DNA of 64,000 bases from Mycobacterium sp. ITM-2016-00316 (GCF_002968335.2 NZ_CP134398.1:1736001-1800000); one strand, 5' to 3'; numbered from the stretch's first letter, positions 37,649 to 45,791 are shown. The notes: a model not told the origin generated them from the letters alone. Translations and numbers: made by a program.

Positions 37649-38451
37649 AAATTCATGTCGGCTTCGAGATGATCTTCGACTGCCCCCAGCCCACCCCGAT
37701 GATCTTCAACCTCAACGTCCACTTCACCCGTGTCTCCGACCTGATCGGCCGCGACGTACTGGTGGTCGACCCGGCCGTCCCGATGAAGGCCTACCGCGAC
37801 GATTTCGGCAACTGGTGCACCCGGATCGTCGCGCCGGCCGGACGCACCCGGGTCTCGGCGGACTCGATGGTCAACGACAGCGGGCTGCCGGATGTCCTGG
37901 TCCCCGGGGCGCAGCAGGTGCCGGTGCCGGACCTGCCCGACGAGACGCTCATCTTCCTGCTGGGCAGCCGGTACTGCGATACCGATCGGCTGTCGCAGAC
38001 GGCGTGGGATCTGTTCGGGCAGACACCGCCGGGCTGGGACAGGGTGCAGGCGATCTGTGATTACGTGCATCGGCACATCACGTTCGACTATCAGCGCGCG
38101 GACAGCACGCGCACGGCGCTGGAGGCGTTCACCGGGCGGGTCGGCGTGTGCCGCGATTACACGCACCTGGCGGTGGCGTTCTGCCGCTGCATGAACATCC
38201 CGACCCGCTACTGCACCGGTTACCTGGGCGATATCGGCATGCCGCCACCGTACGGTCCGATGGATTTCGCCGCCTGGTTCGAGGTCTACCTCGGCGGGCA
38301 ATGGCACACCTTCGATGCGCGCAACAACATGCCGCGCATCGGCCGGGTGCTGATCGCGCGGGGCCGCGATGCCGGCGATGTCGCGCTGAGCAATGCGTTC
38401 GGGGCGAACACGCTGTCGAGTTTCCGGGTGTGGACCGACGAGGTGGCCTGA
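37645..38451 (+). CDS. Transglutaminase-like protein of the Anbu operon
   Basis: 268 aa. The N-terminal beta-sandwich (MKIHVGFEMIFDCPQPTPMI, MKAYRDDFGNWCTRIVAP) precedes the papain-like core with the nucleophile Cys in GVCRDYTHLAVAFCR (about 167-181). The segment that normally reads H-A-W-x-E is FAAWFEVYLGGQWHTFDARN, so the usual catalytic His is Ala while the later Asp is kept. Either a nearby His takes over or the protein is a non-catalytic or altered enzyme. ATGA overlap with the amidohydrolase indicates tight co-expression. Confidence 0.88.
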   Translation: MKIHVGFEMIFDCPQPTPMIFNLNVHFTRVSDLIGRDVLVVDPAVPMKAYRDDFGNWCTRIVAPAGRTRVSADSMVNDSGLPDVLVPGAQQVPVPDLPDETLIFLLGSRYCDTDRLSQTAWDLFGQTPPGWDRVQAICDYVHRHITFDYQRADSTRTALEAFTGRVGVCRDYTHLAVAFCRCMNIPTRYCTGYLGDIGMPPPYGPMDFAAWFEVYLGGQWHTFDARNNMPRIGRVLIARGRDAGDVALSNAFGANTLSSFRVWTDEVA

Positions 38452-38510
38452 GTTCGCGCTACCTGCCAGGACCTGTGTTATGGCGTCTGCGTCAATTATG
38501 CTCGAAGGCT

Positions 38511-40064
38511 ATGCCCGAAACCTCGTACGCGCCATGCGGCGAGTTGAGCCTGGCGTATCAGATCTTCGGCGCCGGACCGGTCGAGCTTGTCTTCGTCGGA
38601 CCGATGGTCAGCCATATCGAACTGTTCTGGACCATGCCCGAATTCAAGTCGTTCTTCGATCAGCTGGCCGCATTCTGCCGCGTCGTGCTGTTCGACAAAG
38701 CCGGTGTCGGACTGTCGGATCCGGTGCCCCGGGTGCGCACCCTCGATGACCGGGTGACCGAGATCGAGGCCGTCCTGGATGCCGCCGGTTTCTCCCGGGC
38801 GGCGATCTTCGGGATGAGCGAGGGCGGCGCCCAGGCCGTCTACTTCGCGGCCAAGCGGCCCCAGCGCACCCGGGCGCTGATTATCTACGGCTCCTTCGCC
38901 TACCTGTCCGGTGGCGGATGGGACGAGGTGCTGGGCGACCCGGAGGCGCTGTCGGCGCACCTGGTCGGCGAGCTGGGCGCGAAGTACACGCCGTCGCTGG
39001 AGCAGATCCGGCGGATCCAGGCCTTCGCGCGCGCCGCCCGCTCGCAGTGGGGCAGCGGCGCGAGCGCGATGGCGTTGACACCGTCGGTGCGCTCGCTGCG
39101 CCAGCTCGCCATGTTCGAGCGGATGGCTTCGAGCCCCGGAATGGCGCGTGCCACAATGGAATCCAACTTCCACATCGATCTGCGGCCGGTGCTGCCCACG
39201 CTCCGCGTGCCCACCCTGGTCGCGCATGCCCGCGGCGACGGCGTGCCGGTGCAGTGCGGCCGGTACCTGGCCGACCACATTCCCGGCGCGAAATACCTCG
39301 AGGTCGACGGTGTGGACCACGCGCCGTGGCTGACCGAACCGGACACCATCCTGACCGGGATCGAGGAACTCCTCACCGGCGGCCACGGGGCGGCGCCACC
39401 CGCGCACCGGGCCCTGCGCACCGTCCTGTTCACCGATATCGTCTCCTCGACGCAACACGCCGCCACCGCGGGCGATGAGCGGTGGCGGGCGGTCATCGAG
39501 CGTTTCGGTGAGATCAACGCCGAGCGCGTGCAGCGGTTCGGGGGCGCCGTCGTCAAGAGCACCGGCGACGGTCACCTCGCGACGTTCGACGGCCCGACGC
39601 AGGCCATCCACTGTGCCGAGGCCCTGCACGCGGAAGCCGAAATGCTGGGCTTCGAGATCCGGGTCGGCATCCACACCGGTGAGTGCGAACTGCTGGATGC
39701 CGACATCGCCGGCATCGCCGTGCACATCGCCGCCCGGATCATGGGGCAGGCCGGCGCCGGCGAGATCGTCGTCTCCCGCACCGTGCGTGACCTGGTCGTG
39801 GGTTCGGGGAAGAGCTTCACCGATCGCGGCAGCGTCGAGTTGCGTGGTGTGCCCGGTAGTTGGCAACTGCTCGCGGTCGACCGGCATGGTGCCCGGTCGG
39901 ATTCGGCGGAGGCGCACCTGGCGTCGACACCGACGCCCGGGCCGCGGGCCACCATGCACCGCACCGACCGCGCCGTGGAGGTACTGGCGAGGCGCACGCC
40001 GTGGATGCTGCGCGGGGTGGCGCGGCTGTCTCCGATATCCGGGCGCGGCCCGAAAACCGGCTGA
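38511..40064 (+). CDS. Alpha/beta-hydrolase fused to a class III nucleotide cyclase
   Basis: 517 aa. Residues 1-290 are an alpha/beta hydrolase with the nucleophile elbow FGMSEGGAQ, an acid in HARGDGVPV and His in VDGVDHAPW. Residues about 300-465 form a class III cyclase domain: TVLFTDIVSSTQH and VVKSTGDGHLATF supply the two metal-binding Asp, and VGIHTGECELLDADIAGIAV is the dimer arm. Such fusions recur in mycobacteria and may couple a ligand or ester to cAMP output. The last 50 residues are unassigned. The gene stands alone, with 60 nt upstream. Confidence 0.9.
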   Translation: MPETSYAPCGELSLAYQIFGAGPVELVFVGPMVSHIELFWTMPEFKSFFDQLAAFCRVVLFDKAGVGLSDPVPRVRTLDDRVTEIEAVLDAAGFSRAAIFGMSEGGAQAVYFAAKRPQRTRALIIYGSFAYLSGGGWDEVLGDPEALSAHLVGELGAKYTPSLEQIRRIQAFARAARSQWGSGASAMALTPSVRSLRQLAMFERMASSPGMARATMESNFHIDLRPVLPTLRVPTLVAHARGDGVPVQCGRYLADHIPGAKYLEVDGVDHAPWLTEPDTILTGIEELLTGGHGAAPPAHRALRTVLFTDIVSSTQHAATAGDERWRAVIERFGEINAERVQRFGGAVVKSTGDGHLATFDGPTQAIHCAEALHAEAEMLGFEIRVGIHTGECELLDADIAGIAVHIAARIMGQAGAGEIVVSRTVRDLVVGSGKSFTDRGSVELRGVPGSWQLLAVDRHGARSDSAEAHLASTPTPGPRATMHRTDRAVEVLARRTPWMLRGVARLSPISGRGPKTG

Positions 40065-40184
40065 CCGGCGGCAAGAACATTCTCGGTTGCTGCGGCAGCC
40101 CCGTAGAGTGGCGGCATACCCGTCCTGGGCAGCCCTTTCGCTGGGACGTGTTTGAGCAACGCTGGAGCTGGGAATGGTGGCCGG

Positions 40185-41093
40185 ATGACTGAAGACCGGG
40201 TGATCCATGACGCCGCGGACAAGTTCGCCCCCGAGGAAGTCGCCCTGCGCCCCCGCAACGTGCAGTTCGACTGGTCAGACGCGCCGCTGCACTGGATTCC
40301 CGGCGACCCGTACGCCTCGCATTCGGTCACCGCGCTGAACCTGTTCCTGCCCGTCGCGGAGCGCTGGTTCAGCAAATTGCTGTCCGACTCGCTGGTCTAC
40401 GTGCGCGACGAGCACCTGCGTGAGGAGATCGTCGGGTTCATCGGCCAGGAGGCGGTGCACGCCCGCACCCACGACAACGTGCTCCAGGAATACCTGCGCC
40501 GGCACGGCATCGACCCGGAGCCCTTCACCGACCAACTGGAATGGGTGGCCGGCCAGTACGAGCGGCGCGTCGAGCAGGCCGAGCCGGCCAACCGGCGCAA
40601 GGCACTGGAATCGGGCTGCCACGCCCTGTGCGCGGCCGAGCACTACACCGGCGTGCTGGGGCACTGGGCGCTCAACAACCGCTGGGATGAGCTGGGCGCC
40701 GACCCGACCCTGACCGACCTGTACCGCTGGCACGGCGCCGAGGAGGTCGAGCACCGGCACGTCTCGTTCAACGTCGCCAAGTACTTCGGCATGGACTATG
40801 TCGCGCAGGCCCTCGGCGGGGTGATGGTCAGCGTGGTCTTCTTCGCCATGATGCTGCGCGGCACCAAGTACCTGGTTCATCAGGACCCGGCGCTGCCGAA
40901 CATGCGCTACCCGCGGCTGCTGTGGCAGCTGCGCAAGTCCGGTAAGACGGGCGCGCTGCCGACGTTCCGCTACCTGGGCGCCTCCGGGCTGACGCTGCTG
41001 CGCCGCGACTACGACCCGGTTGACGAGGGCAGCACCGCCCAGGCCGTCGCGTACCTCGCCACCTCGCCGGCCGCCCGCGCCACCCATGGGTGA
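40185..41093 (+). CDS. Diiron PF10118-type protein (putative oxygenase/'metal-dependent hydrolase')
   Basis: 302 aa. Despite the usual 'metal-dependent hydrolase' label, the sequence shows a ferritin-like diiron set: Glu in VAERWF, GQEAVHARTH (ExxH), Glu in CAAEHYTG and GAEEVEHRHVSFN (ExxH). A hydrophobic stretch (GGVMVSVVFFAMMLRGTKYL) may touch the membrane. The next gene, a ferredoxin-type reductase, overlaps its stop, so the two probably form an O2-dependent oxidation system (inference). Start at MTEDRVIHD. Confidence 0.82.
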   Translation: MTEDRVIHDAADKFAPEEVALRPRNVQFDWSDAPLHWIPGDPYASHSVTALNLFLPVAERWFSKLLSDSLVYVRDEHLREEIVGFIGQEAVHARTHDNVLQEYLRRHGIDPEPFTDQLEWVAGQYERRVEQAEPANRRKALESGCHALCAAEHYTGVLGHWALNNRWDELGADPTLTDLYRWHGAEEVEHRHVSFNVAKYFGMDYVAQALGGVMVSVVFFAMMLRGTKYLVHQDPALPNMRYPRLLWQLRKSGKTGALPTFRYLGASGLTLLRRDYDPVDEGSTAQAVAYLATSPAARATHG

Positions 41094-42204
41094 CCGGCTG
41101 ACCCGACTCCTGCGGCCCTATGACGGGCAGCCGCCGCCGGGACTGTACGGGAAGTCCTCGGACCTGCTGATCCGGATTGCCGGCGCGGCGGTCCCGCATT
41201 TCCTGTCGGTGGTCACCCGCCTCGGCGGCGACAAGGAGCTCCCGGAGCTCCCGCGCCGGACAAACCGGCGCGCCGTGGTGGTCGACGCCCGCACGGTCGT
41301 CGCCCGCGATCCCGATGTCGTCGCGCTGACGCTGGTGGCCGCCGACGGCGCGGACCTGCCACAGTGGCATGCCGGCGCCCACATCGACGTGCACCTGCCG
41401 TCCGGGCGGACCCGGCAGTACTCGTTGTGCGGGGACCCTGACCGCCCCGATCAGTTCCGCATCGCGGTGCGCCAGATCCCCGGCCAGGACGGCGCCTCGA
41501 TCGAAGTGCACGGACTGAGCGTGGGTCAGGTCATCGAGGTCAGCGGACCGCGCAATGCCTTCATGATGCCGCTGCCGGGCTCCGGATCCCGTTCGGAGCG
41601 GCTGCGTTTCATCGCCGGCGGTATCGGGATCACCCCGATCCTGCCGATGGTGCGTCTGGCCGACCGCCTGGGCATGGACTGGTCGCTGCGCTACACCGGC
41701 AGGCACCGTGACAGCCTGCCGTTCCTCGACGAGCTCGAAGCGTTCGGTGACCGGGTACGGGTGATCACCGACGATGTCTCCGGATTGCCCGCGCCCGCTG
41801 ACCTTCTCGACGATGTGAACGCGTGGACCGCGGTGTACGCCTGCGGGCCGCCGCCGATGATGGATGTGGTGCGCGCGGCGGTCCCGGACCGCGCCGAACT
41901 GCATATCGAGCGCTTCTCGCCGGTGCCGGTCGTCGACGGCCGGCCGTTCGAACTGGAGTTGGCGGGAAGCGGCGAGATCATTTCCGTGCCCGCCGACCAG
42001 AGTGCGCTGGCCGCGCTGCTTTCGGCCAAGCCGGACGTGAGTTACTCGTGCCAGCAAGGTTTTTGCGGCAGCTGCGCGCAGCAGGTGGTGGCCGGTGCGG
42101 TCGAGCACCGCGACCAGTTACTGACCGATGAGCAGCGCGAGCTCGGGCAGATGCTGCTGTGCGTGTCACGGTCGGCGGGTGGTCGGCTGGTGCTCGACCT
42201 CTGA
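41086..42204 (+). CDS. Phthalate-dioxygenase-reductase-type electron-transfer protein
   Basis: 372 aa. In order: a flavin-binding beta-barrel (HIDVHLPSGRTRQYSLCGDP), an NAD-binding domain (RLRFIAGGIGITPILPMV, YACGPPPMMDVV), and a C-terminal plant-type [2Fe-2S] domain with cysteines in YSCQQGFCGSCAQQ and LLCVSR. A 50-residue N-terminal extension precedes the barrel. This is the class that feeds mono- and dioxygenases directly. The ATG overlaps the diiron gene stop, marking it as that protein's partner; it could also serve other oxygenases. Confidence 0.92.
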   Translation: MGDRLTRLLRPYDGQPPPGLYGKSSDLLIRIAGAAVPHFLSVVTRLGGDKELPELPRRTNRRAVVVDARTVVARDPDVVALTLVAADGADLPQWHAGAHIDVHLPSGRTRQYSLCGDPDRPDQFRIAVRQIPGQDGASIEVHGLSVGQVIEVSGPRNAFMMPLPGSGSRSERLRFIAGGIGITPILPMVRLADRLGMDWSLRYTGRHRDSLPFLDELEAFGDRVRVITDDVSGLPAPADLLDDVNAWTAVYACGPPPMMDVVRAAVPDRAELHIERFSPVPVVDGRPFELELAGSGEIISVPADQSALAALLSAKPDVSYSCQQGFCGSCAQQVVAGAVEHRDQLLTDEQRELGQMLLCVSRSAGGRLVLDL

Positions 42205-42208
42205 GCCG

Positions 42209-42955
42209 CTACAACTGCAGCTGTCCGCCGTCGACGGCCAACTCGGCACCGGTCATGTAGCTGCTCTGGTCCGAGGCCAGAAACAGTACGGCAGAGGCGA
42301 TCTCGTCGACGTGGCCGAGGCGTTTCATCGGCACTCCGGCGGCCATGCCGTCCAGCAGGTCCTGCTCGTGTCCGGGCTCGGCGAGACCGGCCAGCCCGGG
42401 GGTTTCGATGGGCCCGGGGATGATGGTGTTGACCCGGATCTTTCGGTCGATCAGTTCGGCGGCCCAGGTGCGTCCCAGCGAGCGGATCGCGGCCTTGGAG
42501 GCGGCGTACATACTGAACGAGGGCACACCCCCGGTGGCGGAGGTGGAGCCGGCCAGCACGATGGAGGCCCCGTGGTTGAGCAGCGGCAGTGTCTTCTGCA
42601 CGGTGAACACGGTGCCGGCGACGTTGCGGTCGAAGGTGTTCCGGTAATGCTCGAGCGTCACATCGGGCAGCGCGGCGAAGTCACCGCCACCGGCATTGGC
42701 GAAGACGACGTCGAGACCCTTTCCGCGCGCGCCGATTTCGGCGGCCAAGGTGTCGAGATCATCGGGGTTGCTGATATCACCCTGGACGCCGCGGGCGTTG
42801 CCGCCGATCGTGGCGACGGCCTCGGCGAGGCGGGCGCGGTCGCGGCCGGTGATGAAGACGTCGGCGCCTTCGGTGGCGAAGCGGTGGGCGGTGGCCAGGC
42901 CGATGCCGGATGTGCCGCCGGTCACCAGTGCGGTCTTGCCGTCGAGTTGTCCCAT
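42209..42955 (-). CDS. Short-chain dehydrogenase/reductase
   Basis: 248 aa classical SDR: cofactor motif TGGTSGIGLA, FANAGGGDF after strand four, and the catalytic Ser in LAGSTSATGG with YAASK. ITGRDRARLAEA (Arg after strand two) favours NADP. Ends YMTGAELAVDGGQLQL. The start MGQLDGKTALVTGG was preferred because CGGAG lies upstream; an ATG six codons earlier falls inside an inverted repeat. Upstream lie two operator-like repeats shared with the MarR group, so it is probably controlled by that MarR protein. Confidence 0.88.
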   Translation of the reverse strand: MGQLDGKTALVTGGTSGIGLATAHRFATEGADVFITGRDRARLAEAVATIGGNARGVQGDISNPDDLDTLAAEIGARGKGLDVVFANAGGGDFAALPDVTLEHYRNTFDRNVAGTVFTVQKTLPLLNHGASIVLAGSTSATGGVPSFSMYAASKAAIRSLGRTWAAELIDRKIRVNTIIPGPIETPGLAGLAEPGHEQDLLDGMAAGVPMKRLGHVDEIASAVLFLASDQSSYMTGAELAVDGGQLQL

Positions 42956-42971
42956 GATCGGGCTCCGTTTC

Positions 42972-43000
42972 ATATCGGGTTCATACGGTCCACCCGATAT
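42972..43000. promoter_or_regulatory. Inverted repeat upstream of SDR
   Basis: ATATCGGG (42972-42979) and CCCGATAT (42993-43000) with a 13-nt spacer, a perfect 8-bp inverted repeat 17 bp upstream of the SDR start. Probably a second regulator site. Confidence 0.5.
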
Positions 43001-43003
43001 AAC

Positions 43004-43023
43004 ATAGGTGACGTATCACCTAT
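43004..43023. promoter_or_regulatory. MarR-type operator ahead of the SDR gene
   Basis: ATAGGTGA-CGTA-TCACCTAT, perfect 8-bp arms, overlapping the stop of the SnoaL-like gene. Shares the core GTGA-4-TCAC with the site at 43394-43411. Confidence 0.6.
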
Positions 43024-43379
43024 TCCTGGGTCAGGATGGTCCACAACTTGACGATGTGGTCCTCGGCGATCTCCGCGACGTCGAATCCCGATGCCACCGC
43101 GGTGTCATCCGGGGTGTGCACCTCCCAGGCCAGAAAGCCCAGACCGCGGGTCTGGCGGACGGGCCCCGCGGGGACGAAGTGCAGGCCGGTGAGCTTTCCC
43201 TGCAGTTCGGCGGCCTTGGCGTCCAGTTCCTCGTGGCCGGTGGCGACGCCTTCGTCGTCGAACCACTGCACAGTGGGGGAGTAGGTGGTGGCGATCGCCG
43301 CGGCGCGGCGCTGCGGGTCACGCTCATCGAAGACGGCCAGCAGGTTGGCTTCCATCAGGCGGGTGATTGCGTCGCTCAT
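43020..43379 (-). CDS. SnoaL/NTF2-like small protein
   Basis: 119 aa with the length and pattern of a cone-shaped NTF2/SnoaL fold: MEANLLAVFDERDPQRRAAA, then IATTYSPTVQWFDDEG and a C-terminal sheet ending HIVKLWTILTQE. Such proteins act as isomerases, hydratases or ligand binders; the residues here do not say which. It lies between MarR and the SDR, with a MarR-like operator just upstream of its start, so it is probably part of the regulated response. Confidence 0.75.
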   Translation of the reverse strand: MSDAITRLMEANLLAVFDERDPQRRAAAIATTYSPTVQWFDDEGVATGHEELDAKAAELQGKLTGLHFVPAGPVRQTRGLGFLAWEVHTPDDTAVASGFDVAEIAEDHIVKLWTILTQE

Positions 43380-43393
43380 GAACGACCTCCAAG

Positions 43394-43411
43394 TGAGTGA
43401 TATTTCACTCA
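43394..43411. promoter_or_regulatory. MarR-type operator ahead of the SnoaL-like gene
   Basis: TGAGTGA-TATT-TCACTCA, perfect 7-bp arms, between the MarR stop (43415) and the SnoaL start (43379). Core GTGA-4-TCAC is shared with 43004-43023. Confidence 0.65.
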
Positions 43412-43414
43412 AGA

Positions 43415-43921
43415 CTAGCGCGGCGCGGGCGGCAGCGAGCTGTTCAGGTTGAGATTGACGTGAATATGTTCCAGCGCCGCGGTGAACGGGGCGAGCAGAT
43501 TGTCCGGCAGCGGGTCGAAGAACAGGCTGCGTACCAGGTCGACATGCGCGGGTGCGGCGTCGGTGATGGCGGCGCGGCCCCGCTCGGTCAGCACGACATT
43601 GCTGGTGCGGCCGTCCTGGGTGCTGGGCCGGCGTTCGGTGAGTCCGCGTTCCTCCATGCGGCGCAACTGATGTGACAGCCTGCTGCGCTCCCACCCGATG
43701 TGGGCGGCCAGATCGCTGACCCGCATCGACTGGTCGCGGTTACCGCTCAGTGCCACCAGCACGTCGTAATCGGACAGCGACAGGTCCGAATCGGCCTGCA
43801 GCTGGCGGTTCATCTCGTAGTTCATCCGCAGCTGCACCCGCATATAGGCGACCCATGCGCGTTGCTGTTGCGGGGTCAGCCAGTCCTGCTTGGTTGATAT
43901 GTCCCGCTTTTTCGCCGTCAC
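43415..43921 (-). CDS. MarR-family transcriptional regulator
   Basis: 168 aa winged-helix regulator. The DNA-binding region is seen in LSLSDYDVLVALSGNRDQSM, then RVSDLAAHIGWERSRLSHQL and the wing RRPSTQDGRTSNVVLTERG. GTG start; no better start is in frame. Two inverted repeats with core GTGA-4-TCAC lie just downstream, before SnoaL and before the SDR, so those genes are its likely targets. Two bases separate it from the small upstream gene. Confidence 0.88.
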   Translation of the reverse strand: MTAKKRDISTKQDWLTPQQQRAWVAYMRVQLRMNYEMNRQLQADSDLSLSDYDVLVALSGNRDQSMRVSDLAAHIGWERSRLSHQLRRMEERGLTERRPSTQDGRTSNVVLTERGRAAITDAAPAHVDLVRSLFFDPLPDNLLAPFTAALEHIHVNLNLNSSLPPAPR

Positions 43922-43923
43922 CC

Positions 43924-44187
43924 CTACAGTGTGGCCGATCCGCGGGCGGTCAGTAAGACCAGCAGCAGATCGCGGGAGTCCTGGTCCTCGGGCGAGTCGT
44001 ACAGCTTGTCGCAGGCCAGTTTCACCAGCCGGCGCCAGTTCGCGTGCGATATCGCAGGCTGGGCGCCGAGCAGGCCGCGCAATCGCTCCACCGCGCCGGT
44101 GTCATCCGGGTCGCGGTACACCGCGTCGCATGCTGATTGGATCTGCTGTCGCAGTGCCGAATTCACGTCTGGAAACCCCCGCTTCAC
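43924..44187 (-). CDS. Small hypothetical protein upstream of MarR
   Basis: 87 aa from a GTG start, mostly helical: LRQQIQSACDAVYRDPDDTG, NWRRLVKLACDKLYDSPEDQ and a hydrophobic end RDLLLVLLTARG. Two repeated patterns (ACDAVYRDPDDTGA and ACDKLYDSPEDQDS) suggest an internal duplication. I recognise no family. Two nt before MarR, so probably in the same transcript, and divergent from a TetR gene. Confidence 0.6.
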   Translation of the reverse strand: MKRGFPDVNSALRQQIQSACDAVYRDPDDTGAVERLRGLLGAQPAISHANWRRLVKLACDKLYDSPEDQDSRDLLLVLLTARGSATL

Positions 44188-44204
44188 AGGCCCGCTCCAT
44201 GGCG

Positions 44205-44245
44205 TGCCATATGTGCATATTGCATTACCCCATCGTCATATGGCA
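44205..44245. promoter_or_regulatory. Inverted repeat in the divergent TetR/small-gene promoter
   Basis: TGCCATATG (44205-44213) and CATATGGCA (44237-44245), perfect 9-bp arms 23 nt apart; the left arm also forms ATATG-TG-CATAT. It lies between the divergent starts at 44187 and 44293, so a regulator here could act on both. Confidence 0.55.
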
Positions 44246-44292
44246 ACACCGGACACTTGTATGCTGAACCAGCACTGCCGTACTGTCATCGG

Positions 44293-44931
44293 GTGGCTGC
44301 AGCTGTGTTTCTTCGGGAGCCGACGCCGGCCGTGCCGTCCAGTCGGGAGCGAATCGTCGATGCGGCCATCAAATCGTTTTCCCAGCACGGGGTTTCCAAC
44401 ACCCCGCTGCGCGCGGTGGCCGATGCCGCCGGCGTGAGCGTCGGGCTGGTGCAGCACTACTTCGGGAACAAGGCCGGCCTGACGGCGGCGGTCGACGAGT
44501 ACGTGCTGCGGGTCTTCGGCGAAGTCCTCGAATCGGCGCCGCTGCCCGAGCCCCCGGGCGATCACTCCGTGGAACTGCGCGGCCGCTTCGCCAAGCTCTT
44601 CCACAAGTATCCCGAGGTCACCGACTATGTCGCGCACGCGCTGAGCCAGGGTGACGAGATCGGCAACGTCATCTTCGACGGGCTGCTGCGCATCAGCACC
44701 GAACAGGGCGAGAAGTACGCCGAGCACGGGCTGGTTCGCTCGGACCTCGATCTGCTGTGGGGCACCATCAACCCGCTGATCCTGCGTGTCGGCGCGACCA
44801 TGCTGCGCCATCACATCGAACGGCACATCCCCGAGCCGTTCTACACCGTCAGCCAGTTGAACCGGTGGGATTCCGCCGTGACGGCCCTCATCCGCAAGGG
44901 GCAGTTCACCGCGGAAGCCGCCGATATCTAG
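44293..44931 (+). CDS. TetR-family transcriptional regulator
   Basis: 212 aa. The helix-turn-helix domain is clear: SSRERIVDAAIKSFSQHGVS, then TPLRAVADAAGVSVGLVQHY and FGNKAGLTAAVDEYVL. The C-terminal domain begins near ELRGRFAKLFHKYPEV. GTG at 44293 or 44305 could start it. Probably binds the inverted repeat at 44205-44245 and thus controls itself and the MarR group. A strong terminator follows. Confidence 0.85.
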   Translation: MAAAVFLREPTPAVPSSRERIVDAAIKSFSQHGVSNTPLRAVADAAGVSVGLVQHYFGNKAGLTAAVDEYVLRVFGEVLESAPLPEPPGDHSVELRGRFAKLFHKYPEVTDYVAHALSQGDEIGNVIFDGLLRISTEQGEKYAEHGLVRSDLDLLWGTINPLILRVGATMLRHHIERHIPEPFYTVSQLNRWDSAVTALIRKGQFTAEAADI

Positions 44932-44933
44932 TG

Positions 44934-44976
44934 GGCGATCCGCGAAGCTGAAGAGGGGTGAGCTTCGCGGATCGCC
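44934..44976. terminator. Strong bidirectional terminator
   Basis: Perfect 16-bp stem GGCGATCCGCGAAGCT (44934-44949) with its complement at 44961-44976 and an 11-nt loop, 2 nt past the TetR stop and 5 nt short of the converging amidotransferase stop. Confidence 0.85.
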
Positions 44977-44981
44977 ACCTT

Positions 44982-45791
44982 TCAGTCGGCCCGCGCGACC
45001 GCGGCCGCACTGCGGTCGCGGGCCCGCTCGGCGGCGTCGACGAACGCGCCGAACAGCGCCATCCGGTCGGCGGTCGGGCCGTCATCGTCCTCGGGATGCC
45101 ACTGCACGCCCAGGAAGAACCGCTTGGGATCCTCGATGCCCTCGGTGATGCCGTCCAGCGCGCGGGCCGCCACCACCAGCCCACCGCCGACCTTGTCCAC
45201 GGCCTGGTGATGTCCGTTGCGAGCAATGATGCGGTCGGTGCCCAGGATAGCCGCCAGCCGGGTACCGGGGATGATGTCGACGGGTTCGTCGACGAACTCC
45301 GGCTCCCCGGGTGCGCCGTGGTGCAGGGCGTAGTCCTCGATATCGCCGATGAGGGTGCCGCCGCGGAAGACGTTGAGCAGCTGCGAGCCGCGGCAGATGC
45401 CGAAGATCGGCCGGTCGGCGGCCGCGGCCGCGGCGATGGCGGCGAACGCGTCGCGGTCGGCGCGGCCGTCCACCCCGTAGGTCGTGGGGTGCGGGGTGCT
45501 CATGCCGTAGCAGGAGTTGTCGACGTCACCGCCGCCGAGCAGCAGTAGTCCGTCGAAATACGCTGCCGAGGACGGGTTGTCGAGCGGCACGGTGGTGTCG
45601 AAGAACTCGAAGTCGGCGCCCAGTTCGTACAGCGTGCTCAGCGCGACCTTGGTGAACCGTCTGATCAGTGCGACGTCGGCGTCGCTGACGTCGGGGTAGT
45701 TCAGCGAGGCCAGCACGCAGATGTGGGCGCGCGGCGGCTCCGGTGTGGGCAGGTCCGGCAGCACATCCCGCAGGTGCACGACGGCGGTCAT
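44982..45791 (-). CDS. Class I glutamine-amidotransferase-like gamma-glutamyl hydrolase (copy A)
   Basis: 269 aa peptidase C26-type domain. The nucleophile Cys is in IFGICRGSQLLNVFRGG, the His in FFLGVQWHPEDDDG. LLLLGGGDVDNSCYG is the oxyanion-region glycine loop. It resembles PuuD-type enzymes that remove glutamate from gamma-glutamyl amines or acids. About 25 residues precede the core. Its ATG overlaps the stop of the second amidotransferase; it is last in the seven-gene operon. Confidence 0.85.
   Translation of the reverse strand: MTAVVHLRDVLPDLPTPEPPRAHICVLASLNYPDVSDADVALIRRFTKVALSTLYELGADFEFFDTTVPLDNPSSAAYFDGLLLLGGGDVDNSCYGMSTPHPTTYGVDGRADRDAFAAIAAAAAADRPIFGICRGSQLLNVFRGGTLIGDIEDYALHHGAPGEPEFVDEPVDIIPGTRLAAILGTDRIIARNGHHQAVDKVGGGLVVAARALDGITEGIEDPKRFFLGVQWHPEDDDGPTADRMALFGAFVDAAERARDRSAAAVARAD

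Noticed and set aside
43004..44245. Insertion-sequence ends from the several inverted repeats
   Set aside because: The repeats differ from each other, sit in promoter positions and have no transposase nearby, so operators explain them better.
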